From NCBI RefSeq assembly GCF_027213965.1, contig NZ_JAPWGX010000003.1:558001-622000 (forward strand): a stretch of DNA of 64,000 bases, given 5' to 3'. This DNA comes from Maritalea porphyrae. GTDB taxonomy: Bacteria; Pseudomonadota; Alphaproteobacteria; Rhizobiales; Devosiaceae. The notes beneath the pieces were generated by a model, which worked only from the letters and a program-made list of their open reading frames with translations, was not told the DNA's origin and did not search any database. Positions 48,206 to 55,718 of this stretch are shown in pieces. The first letter of the stretch is position 1. Each line of letters opens with the position of its first letter. The position numbers and the translations under genes were made by a program.

Positions 48206-50332
48206 ATGGCCGCTTTCGACAGCGAAACGATACTTAAGAAGAATACTCAACCGCCTTCATTCAAGGGCGATCCCATTGTCGTGCGCAACAATAATGGCCC
48301 GTCTAGCCGAGGCGTTCAGCGCTTTCGTGTGGACTACAAAAGTGCCATCGCAGATGCATTTTATCATCGCCAATTTGTTGTGCTTATTCCCTTTGCCCTG
48401 ATCACCGGTATTTCGCTCTATCGACATATTTGGGTTGAGCCGAACTTGTTAGCGGTTGGTGCCGTGCTGTTTGTGCTGGGTACTTTTTTTTGCTGGCAGC
48501 GTTTTAGACAAAACCAAGCGCGGATGCTGGCATTGGTCTTGGCGGTTTGGTTTGGCTTTTCATTGATCACCTTTGCCGCAAGTTGGGCGGGCACAAAGCT
48601 TTTGTCCTATCCTATTGCCGTGCAAAACCTGAGCGGTGAAGTCATTGAACGATCGGTGGGCGGCGAGGGGCAATTGCGGTTGTTGATTGGCGATTTGGCG
48701 GGGGATGACAAGCTTGACGGTGTGCGGCGGTTGCGCCTGACCATCCGAGCAAAACACTTAAACCTAGATCAGCCAATTGCTCTTGGTGACCATATTACAG
48801 TGCGGGCCCGCATTATTCCTTTGCCCAAACCAGTTTACCCCGCTAGTTACGATTCACAGTTTCAAGGGTTTTTTGATGGAATTGGTGGCTATGCCAGTTC
48901 GCTTGAGCCGGTGCAGAAGCTGACCCCGGGCAATGGTTCTGTTTGGAGAGCGATTGATCGGCTGCGGTGGGGGATTGGTGAGCGGTTGGATATCTACTTG
49001 TCGGCGGATCAAGCTGCGATCGCGCGGGCATTGATCATCGGTGACCAATCGGGAATCAATGATGTGTTGCGCGAGAATATTGCCAATGCGGGGCTTGCCC
49101 ACGTTTTAGCAATCTCTGGCCTGCATTTGACGTTGGTGGTTGGGTCTGTGTTTTTTATGATCCGCATAATCGTTGCTCAAGCGGTGGGGCAAGATCGTTG
49201 GATAAAGCCCCTTGCGGCCCTCGGGGCGATTGGGGTGGCAATTGGTTATTTGATGATATCTGGTGCCAACCTTGCCACCCAAAGGGCGACACTGATGCTT
49301 GTTTTAGCCTTTGTGGCCATATTGGTGGGTCGACGTGCCATTACCATGCGCAATGTGGCAATTGCAGCAATCGTTATTATTGTTTTGTTCCCGCATGAAA
49401 TTTTCAAACCCGGTTTTCAACTGTCGTTTGCGGCAGTTGTTGGCTTGGTTGCTGTTTATGCGATTGTTGGGCGCAGCGCCTTGCAGGTGCCGTTCTTGGC
49501 AAAATTATTTGGTGGATTGGCGTTGACCAGTTTGATCGCTGGGGTGGCGACGGCACCTATTGCTGCTGTGCATTTTCAACAATTCGCCCCAATGGGATTG
49601 ATCGGCAATTTGATTGCAGTGCCGATTGTGGGCTTCTTTGTGCTGCCAAGCGGCTTAGCGGCTGTATTGTTGATGCCTTTAGGTTTAGAGGGGCCATTTT
49701 TGGCTGGCATGGGGATGGGGATTGATCTGGTGGTTGCAGTGGCGCGCACCATTTCAGCCATGAGTGCTAACTATACCCAAACGCCAATGCTGGCAGAGTG
49801 GGTGTTGCCCGGATGTTTTGTGGCGCTTTGTTGGCTCAGCTTTTTCCGAGGGTGGTTGAAGTTTTTCGTACCCGGCGTTTTTGGACTTGCAATTGTTGGG
49901 TTTGGCGCTGCCGCCTTGCCATTTATGGTTGTCTCGGACAGCACGCAAGCGGTGATTGTTCGGCAGGCGGATGAATTTTTTCAGATGGGGCGCAAGTCCA
50001 ATAGTTTCACCAGCAGGGCCTGGGCGGAACGATTTGGCTCTTCCCTGATCGACCATGAAGCCGTTGGCGCGTGCGACAAGCATGGTTGCAGCGCGGAAGT
50101 TGGGGGGCGTGTTATCTCTGTGGTCAAGGATAGTGTTGGACTAAACGAAGACTGTGGCCGCGCCGACGTGCTTATAGTGCGGCAGCGGCGGGAGGTATCC
50201 TGTTTAACTGCGTTGGTGATCGAACAAAAGCAGTTGGATAGGCAGGGCGTTGCAACAATCTTTCTGGATGAGCAAGGGCAATTTGAGGTGAGGTGGGCCA
50301 TAAACGATCAGCGCCGACCCTGGCGACCATAG
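48206..50332 (+). CDS. comEC: ComEC/Rec2 family DNA-uptake channel protein
   Basis: A 708-residue polytopic protein. Residues ~45-100 are hydrophobic and ~110-215 form the DUF4131-type OB-like region. The Competence domain spans ~260-540 (ANAGLAHVLAISGLHLTLVV, SGANLATQRATLMLVLAF, FKPGFQLSFAAVVGLVAV). The C-terminal ~140 residues follow the beta-lactamase-like domain position, but I see no HxHxDH motif. It is the inner-membrane channel for single-stranded DNA in competent bacteria. Divergent from gltX and convergent with lexA. Confidence 0.9.
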   Translation: MAAFDSETILKKNTQPPSFKGDPIVVRNNNGPSSRGVQRFRVDYKSAIADAFYHRQFVVLIPFALITGISLYRHIWVEPNLLAVGAVLFVLGTFFCWQRFRQNQARMLALVLAVWFGFSLITFAASWAGTKLLSYPIAVQNLSGEVIERSVGGEGQLRLLIGDLAGDDKLDGVRRLRLTIRAKHLNLDQPIALGDHITVRARIIPLPKPVYPASYDSQFQGFFDGIGGYASSLEPVQKLTPGNGSVWRAIDRLRWGIGERLDIYLSADQAAIARALIIGDQSGINDVLRENIANAGLAHVLAISGLHLTLVVGSVFFMIRIIVAQAVGQDRWIKPLAALGAIGVAIGYLMISGANLATQRATLMLVLAFVAILVGRRAITMRNVAIAAIVIIVLFPHEIFKPGFQLSFAAVVGLVAVYAIVGRSALQVPFLAKLFGGLALTSLIAGVATAPIAAVHFQQFAPMGLIGNLIAVPIVGFFVLPSGLAAVLLMPLGLEGPFLAGMGMGIDLVVAVARTISAMSANYTQTPMLAEWVLPGCFVALCWLSFFRGWLKFFVPGVFGLAIVGFGAAALPFMVVSDSTQAVIVRQADEFFQMGRKSNSFTSRAWAERFGSSLIDHEAVGACDKHGCSAEVGGRVISVVKDSVGLNEDCGRADVLIVRQRREVSCLTALVIEQKQLDRQGVATIFLDEQGQFEVRWAINDQRRPWRP

Positions 50333-50518
50333 TCCTATGCGCTTTTTGCCATAACCAGCAAGTTGGGGGCCGCTTCTCCCCCTCGCAGTCGGGTTTTTTG
50401 TGCGGGGTTGCTCGTTGCGTTTCTGACAATGATTGAATGGGAACAGCACACAAAGGTTTGACTTCAAATGGTGACCCAGCTTTTTCAATAAGACTGAATA
50501 GTAAAATCAACAATGTTC

Positions 50519-50548
50519 AAAAAAGACCCGGTCAACCAATGTTGCCGG
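50519..50548 (-). terminator. Intrinsic terminator for lexA
   Basis: On the minus strand, CCCGGCAAC pairs with GTTG-A-CCGGG (one bulged A) around an ATTG loop and is followed by TCTTTTT. It lies 50 bases after the lexA stop in the 265-base gap to comEC, which holds nothing else I can support. Confidence 0.75.
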
Positions 50549-50597
50549 GCCAAGTGTTCGCAAACGGGGGTGTTAGAGCCTAACGCCCTAACGGGGG

Positions 50598-51317
50598 TCA
50601 GTACTTGCGAAATAAACCAACCAATCGGCCTTGAACATCAACTTGGTCAGGGCCGAAAATGCGTGTTTCATAGGCAGGGTTTGCCGCTTCCAGCGCCACG
50701 GATTGACCCTTTTTGCGCAGACGCTTCAAGGTTGCCTCTTCACCATCGACCAAAGCCACCACAATCTCACCGTTAGAGGCTGTATCTTGCTTTTTAATCA
50801 GCACTGTGTCGCCATCAAAAATGCCCGCGTCAATCATTGAATCCCCGGCAACTTCCAGCGCGTAGTGTTCGCCACCCGACAGCATTTCTGGCGGTACAGA
50901 AATCATATGGCTTTGCGTTTGGATCGCTTCAATAGGCACACCAGCTGCAATGCGGCCCATAACGGGAATAGATACAGGTGCGTTTGCGCGATCATCATCA
51001 TCATCGATGGCCCGTATTGGCTGTTTGGGCACGCGACCAAGATCACCTTCAATAACGCTAGGTTCAAATTTGGATTTTTTACCGCCTAAAGATGGGTTCA
51101 TACTGTCTGGCAATCGAACAACTTCCATTGCCCGAGCCCTATTGGGCAACCTGCGAATGAAACCACGTTCTTCAAGCGCTGTGATAAGGCGGTGAATGCC
51201 GGACTTTGATTTTAGATCCAACGCATCCTTCATCTCATCAAAAGAAGGTGGAACACCACTTTCCTTCATGCGCTCGTGTATAAACATGAGCAGTTCATGT
51301 TGTTTGCGGGTCAGCAT
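50598..51317 (-). CDS. lexA: LexA SOS repressor
   Basis: A 239-residue LexA. The N-terminal winged-helix DNA-binding domain is [20 protein letters not shown] to about 65. The self-cleavage Ala-Gly bond is in [11 protein letters not shown], the catalytic Ser in [15 protein letters not shown] and the Lys in [10 protein letters not shown]. Alphaproteobacterial length (about 230-240) is longer than E. coli's because of the linker. It represses DNA-damage genes and is cleaved on RecA-ssDNA. AAGGA precedes the ATG. It is autoregulated through two perfect boxes upstream. Confidence 0.97.
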   Translation of the reverse strand: MLTRKQHELLMFIHERMKESGVPPSFDEMKDALDLKSKSGIHRLITALEERGFIRRLPNRARAMEVVRLPDSMNPSLGGKKSKFEPSVIEGDLGRVPKQPIRAIDDDDDRANAPVSIPVMGRIAAGVPIEAIQTQSHMISVPPEMLSGGEHYALEVAGDSMIDAGIFDGDTVLIKKQDTASNGEIVVALVDGEEATLKRLRKKGQSVALEAANPAYETRIFGPDQVDVQGRLVGLFRKY

Positions 51318-51349
51318 TTCGAAGTCCTTTGCAGCCAGGTATAGAATCG

Positions 51350-51394
51350 GAACAAACGTTGAACAACTATAACTGTTCTTTATATGTTCTGCAA
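51350..51394 (-). promoter_or_regulatory. lexA promoter with two perfect SOS boxes
   Basis: On the minus strand, -35 TTGCAG (51389-51394) and -10 TATAGT (51366-51371) are 17 bases apart. GTTCTTTATATGTTC (51375-51389) fills the spacer and GAACAAACGTTGAAC (51350-51364) lies just downstream of the -10. Both are exact matches to GTTC-N7-GTTC or its complement, the known alphaproteobacterial LexA operator. Confidence 0.9.
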
Positions 51395-51573
51395 GTACGT
51401 GCTAAAATGCCAGTTTTAGGGCAGTAGCTAACCCTGTGTTCAAATTGCAACAATTGGGCAGGGTGTGCCAAATCGTCTCATTTTTTGGTTGTAAAGAGGT
51501 GGTTCGGCGCGTATTGCACAATTGTCTTCAACTCGGTTGGTCCCACCAACCCCAACGCCAAGGAGGTTCTTAA

Positions 51574-51621
51574 ATGCATACAATCATCAATTCACTCCTG
51601 GCAACTCGTTTGCCAGTTTAA
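51574..51621 (+). CDS. 15-residue leader-like ORF with strong ribosome-binding site
   Basis: AAGGAGG (51560-51566) sits 7 bases before an ATG that opens a 15-codon frame (MHTIINSLLATRLPV). A weak CAGC/GCTG hairpin followed by TTTTT lies about 25-50 bases after the stop. It is in the 514-base gap between divergent lexA and the DUF1127 gene. No codon bias pointing to a particular amino acid is seen. It could be a leader peptide, a tiny functional peptide, or chance. Confidence 0.35.
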   Translation: MHTIINSLLATRLPV

Positions 51622-51831
51622 CACTAGCGCAACCGATCCTTTGCTCAGCGCCTTGCTGATGCTTTTTAGGTTCACGTTTTCAGCTTCTATAACCCGCGTT
51701 TTCTAGACGCTGGTTGTTCAACCATCATTTGTCGAGCATTTGGCACGCGTTTCGCGTGGCGTTTTCGGCACAAATTTATCCAAATTTAGGAGCGGCGGAG
51801 CTTTAAACAGCTTTTCGCCGAGCGAAGAATA

Positions 51832-52029
51832 ATGAAAAAACAACATGCACTTTCCGAGCAATATTTCGAGCGATTAGGCCGCATTGTGAGGGAAATACTG
51901 AAAAACATCGAAGCACGTCGCAAAAGAAGAGCTATTCGTGCCCACTATCTCAATGCGGTGGATTTAAGTCCGCATATTAAGAAAGACATTGGTTTAGATC
52001 ATGTGCGCGAAAGATACGATTTGCGGTAG
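51832..52029 (+). CDS. DUF1127 family small protein
   Basis: A 65-residue basic protein. The N-terminal amphipathic helix is rich in Arg and Lys (IVREILKNIEARRKRRAIRA) and the C-terminal HYLNAVDLSPHIKKDIGLDH matches the DUF1127 L-x-D-x-x-L-x-D-I-G-L pattern (here ending KKDIGL). DUF1127 proteins in alphaproteobacteria are arginine-rich and linked to phosphate, carbon and stress RNA regulation in studied species. The ribosome-binding site is weak. A good terminator follows within 12 bases. Confidence 0.7.
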   Translation: MKKQHALSEQYFERLGRIVREILKNIEARRKRRAIRAHYLNAVDLSPHIKKDIGLDHVRERYDLR

Positions 52030-52040
52030 CATTGCCGTTA

Positions 52041-52072
52041 AGGGGCGGTCCGTTTGTGACCGCCCCTTTTTT
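52041..52072 (+). terminator. Intrinsic terminator after the DUF1127 gene
   Basis: AGGGGCGGTC (52041-52050) pairs perfectly with GACCGCCCCT (52058-52067) around a 7-base loop, followed by T. It works in the plus direction; the minus-strand side lacks a T-run, so it is not a clear terminator for the convergent sit operon. Confidence 0.9.
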
Positions 52073-52079
52073 GTCTGCA

Positions 52080-52937
52080 TTAGCTCGCAATATTGGTTTC
52101 AGCACCTGATAATTTCTTGGCATTTGGCGATAAGAAGAACGCGATGATGAATAATATGGTCATCAACAATACGATCGTTGGTGCTGGCGCGCTATCGATG
52201 AAAAACGATAGATATATGCCCAAGAAAGCTGAACTGACGGACAAGCCAACAGCCCACACCAGCATTTGACCAATGCGTCGAGTAATCAGATAGGCGATAG
52301 CCCCCGGCGCAACCAACAAAGCGATGGCTAGGATGATGCCCACTGCTTTTAGCGCGGCCACGACGCTGAGCGAAATGATGGCCAGCAAACCGTAATGCAG
52401 GACTTTCACAGGCAAACCAATGGCACTGGCATGCTGTTGATCAAAAATATAGAGCAGCAAATCGCGCCATCTTAAAATGATAACCGCTGAAATGAAGAGG
52501 GCGATCAGCCCGGTTTCTATGATGTCATACGTGTTGATGCCCAGCATGTCGCCAAATAGAATATGGTCCAAGTGCACGTCGGTTTCGATTTTTGTATAAA
52601 GCACAATCCCCAAGCCAAACATGCCCGAAAAGACCACGCCCATTACGGTATCCTCTTTTACCCGCGAGTTTTCGGTAATGAAGCCCGTGGATATTGCGCA
52701 GGTCATGCCCGCAAAAAATGCTCCAATGGCCAGCGGAATACCCATGACATAAGCCAGTACAATGCCCGGCAACACAGCATGGGAAATGGCGTCGCCCATC
52801 AAAGACCAGCCTTTGAGCACCAAGAAGCATGACAAAAGCGCGGCGGGAATAGACACCAGAACCGAGATCAAAAATGCATTGCGCATAAATTCAAATTGAA
52901 AGGGCGCAAGTGGGTCCGAAATTAAGAGGTCAATCAT
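52080..52937 (-). CDS. sitD: Manganese/iron ABC transporter permease SitD
   Basis: A 285-residue ABC-3 family permease with about eight membrane helices: FMRNAFLISVLVSIPAALLSCFLVLKGWSLMGDAISHAVLPGIVL at the start (split) and DQQHASAIGLPVKVLHYGLL, the ATPase-contacting loop, near 170. The C-terminus is cytoplasmic. Last gene of sitABCD; its ATG overlaps the sitC stop (ATGA). Confidence 0.88.
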   Translation of the reverse strand: MIDLLISDPLAPFQFEFMRNAFLISVLVSIPAALLSCFLVLKGWSLMGDAISHAVLPGIVLAYVMGIPLAIGAFFAGMTCAISTGFITENSRVKEDTVMGVVFSGMFGLGIVLYTKIETDVHLDHILFGDMLGINTYDIIETGLIALFISAVIILRWRDLLLYIFDQQHASAIGLPVKVLHYGLLAIISLSVVAALKAVGIILAIALLVAPGAIAYLITRRIGQMLVWAVGLSVSSAFLGIYLSFFIDSAPAPTIVLLMTILFIIAFFLSPNAKKLSGAETNIAS

Positions 52938-53794
52938 TGCGCGGCCTCCGGTTCTGCATTGCGGCGTGCCCGTTGGGCCAGCATGCCGTGTTTGGGGGCA
53001 AAGACAAATGCGAGCAAAAACATTGCGGTTTGCAGCACAACAATAATGCCGCCAGTGGCTCCATCAATGAAATAAGAGATATATGCACCAAACAACGCAC
53101 TGAGCGTGCCAATGGCCACGCTGACCATGATGAGGCGCGGAAAGCGGTCCGTAAGCAAATAGGCTGTGGCTCCTGGGGTGACTACCATAGCAATCACCAA
53201 GAAAGCGCCAACGGTTTGCAATGCAGCAACTGTGCAGGCGCTCAATAGGGTGAAGAACAGAATTTTGAGCGCGGTTGGGTTGATGCCGATAGAGCGGGCG
53301 TGCGCTTCGTCAAAAAAGGTGACCATTAGGTCTTTCCATTTGAGCAGCAGAACCGCCAGTGAGATCAGCGAAATAATGACCAACTGCAGAGTATCGGTTG
53401 GGGTGACCGCCAATATGTTACCCAAGACGATGGTTTGAATGTTCACCGACGTTGGGGACAAGGACACCATGAAGAGCCCTAGGCCAAAGAAGGATGTAAA
53501 GATCAACCCAATGATGGCGTCCTCACGCAGTTTTGTGCGTTGATTAAGGAACAACATGGCAGCAGAGGCCAATGCGCCCGAGAAGAAGGCTCCAACAGCA
53601 AAAGGTAGGCCCAGCATATAGGCGCCGGCAACGCCGGGCACGATAGAGTGGGACAGCGCGTCGCCAATCAACGACCAGCCTTTCAGCATCAAATAGGCAG
53701 ATAGAAACGCGCAAACAGCGCCAACCAATGCGCTCACCCAAATGGCGTTGCGCATGTAGCCATAAGTGAGGGGTTCAAACAAAAGATCAATCAT
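52934..53794 (-). CDS. sitC: Manganese/iron ABC transporter permease SitC
   Basis: A 286-residue ABC-3 permease paralogous to SitD. It has [40 protein letters not shown] and [20 protein letters not shown]. The start at 53794 overlaps the sitB stop by 8 bases and gives the normal MIDLLFEPL beginning; the frame is open 16 codons further upstream inside sitB, but that stretch is not family-like. Together with SitD it forms the heterodimeric channel. Confidence 0.88.
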   Translation of the reverse strand: MIDLLFEPLTYGYMRNAIWVSALVGAVCAFLSAYLMLKGWSLIGDALSHSIVPGVAGAYMLGLPFAVGAFFSGALASAAMLFLNQRTKLREDAIIGLIFTSFFGLGLFMVSLSPTSVNIQTIVLGNILAVTPTDTLQLVIISLISLAVLLLKWKDLMVTFFDEAHARSIGINPTALKILFFTLLSACTVAALQTVGAFLVIAMVVTPGATAYLLTDRFPRLIMVSVAIGTLSALFGAYISYFIDGATGGIIVVLQTAMFLLAFVFAPKHGMLAQRARRNAEPEAAQ

Positions 53795-54692
53795 CGTCGT
53801 TTGACCCGCTGCGTTTGTGTTCCATATTGTCTTGTTCGCCATACATGATCAGCGGACGTTCATCATCCGAAATAATAGCGATGTGGCGTGCATCTTCATC
53901 GTCGTGCAAGTCGGTGCCACCGAACACAAAGTGGCGCAATACGCCGCCAAAGGCTTTTTCCAAGTTGTCTTGGGTGAATACTTCCTTGGTATCCCCATAA
54001 GCGAGCACAGTGCCTTTGACCAAAATAGTGCGGTCACAAAACTCTGGTACAGACCCTAAATTGTGAGTGGAAACAAGGATCACCTTGCCTTCGTCGCGTA
54101 GCGCGCGCAGCAGGGCGATGATGGTGTCTTCGGTTTTAACGTCGACACCGGTAAACGGCTCATCGAGCAGAATGACTTCGCCTTCTTGAGCCAAAGCGCG
54201 AGCTAAAAATACCCGTTTCTTTTGCCCACCGGAGAGTTCGCCGATTTGGCGAAGTCGGAACTCTTCCATGCCCACACGGTTAAGTGCCTCTGTGACTTTT
54301 TCATGATCAATTCTTTTGGGGCGGCGCAAAAAGCCCATATGGCCATAGCGGCCCATCATCACCACGTCTTCCACCAGAACTGGGAAATTCCAATCCACAT
54401 CTTCAGTTTGGGGCACATAGGCGACAAGGTTTTCTTTTAAAACCTCACGAATGGGTCGACCCAGAATTTGCACCTCGCCCTCAGTCACCGGGGCAAAGCC
54501 CATGATGGATTTAAACAAGGTGGATTTGCCACTACCATTTACGCCCACCAAGGCAGCAATGGTGCCGCGCGGCAACTGAAATGAAGCATCACGAATAGCG
54601 GTATGGCCATTGCGGTACGTCACCGTGACGTTTGAAACTTTTAGGCCCGAAGTGGTGACGAAGGAATTCTCCGCCCCGGTCATATCATTCAT
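53787..54692 (-). CDS. sitB: Manganese/iron ABC transporter ATPase SitB
   Basis: A 301-residue ABC ATPase. Walker A is GVNGSGKST, the Q-loop is in [14 protein letters not shown] (a hallmark of Mn/Zn/Fe-type ATPases), the signature is [15 protein letters not shown], Walker B is [12 protein letters not shown], and the H-loop is STHNLG. The C-terminal ~50 residues are acidic and His-containing ([17 protein letters not shown]...). ATG overlaps the sitA stop by 4 bases. Confidence 0.9.
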   Translation of the reverse strand: MNDMTGAENSFVTTSGLKVSNVTVTYRNGHTAIRDASFQLPRGTIAALVGVNGSGKSTLFKSIMGFAPVTEGEVQILGRPIREVLKENLVAYVPQTEDVDWNFPVLVEDVVMMGRYGHMGFLRRPKRIDHEKVTEALNRVGMEEFRLRQIGELSGGQKKRVFLARALAQEGEVILLDEPFTGVDVKTEDTIIALLRALRDEGKVILVSTHNLGSVPEFCDRTILVKGTVLAYGDTKEVFTQDNLEKAFGGVLRHFVFGGTDLHDDEDARHIAIISDDERPLIMYGEQDNMEHKRSGSNDDD

Positions 54693-55585
54693 TTTGACAA
54701 TCCGTCTGCGATGGTTTGCGATGTGACGCGCAAGAGGTCCAAAAAGGTGGGTACGGGACCGTTTTCGTCTGTTAACGAGTCAACATATAATACACCAGCG
54801 TAGTCTGCGTCTGTTTCGCGCGCAACTTGCTCTGCGGGAGCTGAGGATATTGTGCTTTCTGAAAACACTGCTTTGATATTGTTTTTGCGCACTTGGTCAA
54901 TCACATCGCGCACCTGGTGCGGTGTGCCTTGCTGATCCGCATTGATGGGCCACAAATAGAGTTCTTTCAAACCAAAATCCCGGGCGAGATAGCTGAATGC
55001 CCCTTCAGAGGTCACCAGCCAGCGTTGATCTGCGGGGATGGCTTGGATCGCTTTGCGGATCGGTTCTACTGTGGCGGTTATTTCGGCCTTATATGCCTCA
55101 GCGTTGGCCAAATAGACTGCAGCATTCTTAGGATCATGCTCAGCAAATGCTTTGGCGATATTGTCCACATAGATCAAAGCATCGCTTGGCGACATCCAAG
55201 CATGGGGGTTGGGTTTTCCAGTGTAAGGGCCATTGGCGATGCCCATTGGTTCGATGCCATCGGTGATGGTTACGCTTGGGATATCGCGCAGATTGTTAAA
55301 GAATTTTTCAAACCATAATTCAAGGTTCAGCCCGTTCCACAAAACCAAATCCGCCCCCTGCGCACGAATGATATCGCGCGGGGTTGGTTGGTAGTTATGA
55401 ATTTCAGCTCCGGGTTTGGTAATCGATTCAACGATCGCCGTGTCCCCCGCAACATTTTGCGCCATGTCGGCAATAATAGTGAATGTGGTGACCGCTTTGA
55501 ACTTAGCCATCGCGGGGGTGGCGACAAGCGACATCGCGCTTGCAGCAATAAGCGCGGCGGCAAGAATTGGCTTTTTGAACTTCAT
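54689..55585 (-). CDS. sitA: Manganese/iron ABC transporter substrate-binding protein SitA
   Basis: A 298-residue periplasmic cluster A-I binding protein. The signal peptide ends PAMA|KFK near 27. Metal ligands expected in the family are visible: His in [11 protein letters not shown], His in [18 protein letters not shown], Glu in [13 protein letters not shown], and Asp in [36 protein letters not shown] is nearly identical to enterobacterial SitA as I remember it, supporting Mn(II)/Fe(II) rather than Zn(II). No His-rich loop of ZnuA is present. First gene of the operon, under two palindromic operator candidates. Confidence 0.92.
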   Translation of the reverse strand: MKFKKPILAAALIAASAMSLVATPAMAKFKAVTTFTIIADMAQNVAGDTAIVESITKPGAEIHNYQPTPRDIIRAQGADLVLWNGLNLELWFEKFFNNLRDIPSVTITDGIEPMGIANGPYTGKPNPHAWMSPSDALIYVDNIAKAFAEHDPKNAAVYLANAEAYKAEITATVEPIRKAIQAIPADQRWLVTSEGAFSYLARDFGLKELYLWPINADQQGTPHQVRDVIDQVRKNNIKAVFSESTISSAPAEQVARETDADYAGVLYVDSLTDENGPVPTFLDLLRVTSQTIADGLSK

Positions 55586-55636
55586 GGATGAACCCTATCA
55601 ACAAACATAATCCGTTGATTAGAATCAGTAATGCAA

Positions 55637-55676
55637 TTGCAAATCGTTTGCAAGAGCTATTGCGAATGATTTGCAA
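55637..55676 (-). promoter_or_regulatory. Twin palindromic operators upstream of sitA (Mur/Fur-type candidate)
   Basis: TTGCAAATCGTTTGCAA (55637-55653) is a perfect 7-bp-arm palindrome. TTGCGAATGATTTGCAA (55660-55676) is the same motif with one arm mismatch, centred 23 bases away. Both lie 50-90 bases upstream of the sitA start. Rhizobial sit operons are repressed with manganese by Mur, a Fur-family protein, binding paired palindromes called MRS; this pair fits that layout. No regulator gene is in the window. Confidence 0.7.
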
Positions 55677-55718
55677 AAGCCGTTGTGGCTATTAACTGCT
55701 CGGAACTTGAATAGTGTC

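Noticed and set aside
51485-51706. 73-codon plus-strand ORF in the lexA-DUF1127 gap
   Set aside because: No ribosome-binding site and no protein-like composition; the better signal in this interval is the 15-codon ORF in another frame.
53795-53842. 16-codon N-terminal extension of SitC
   Set aside because: Lies within sitB and is polar; family members start at the MIDLLFEPL-type segment.
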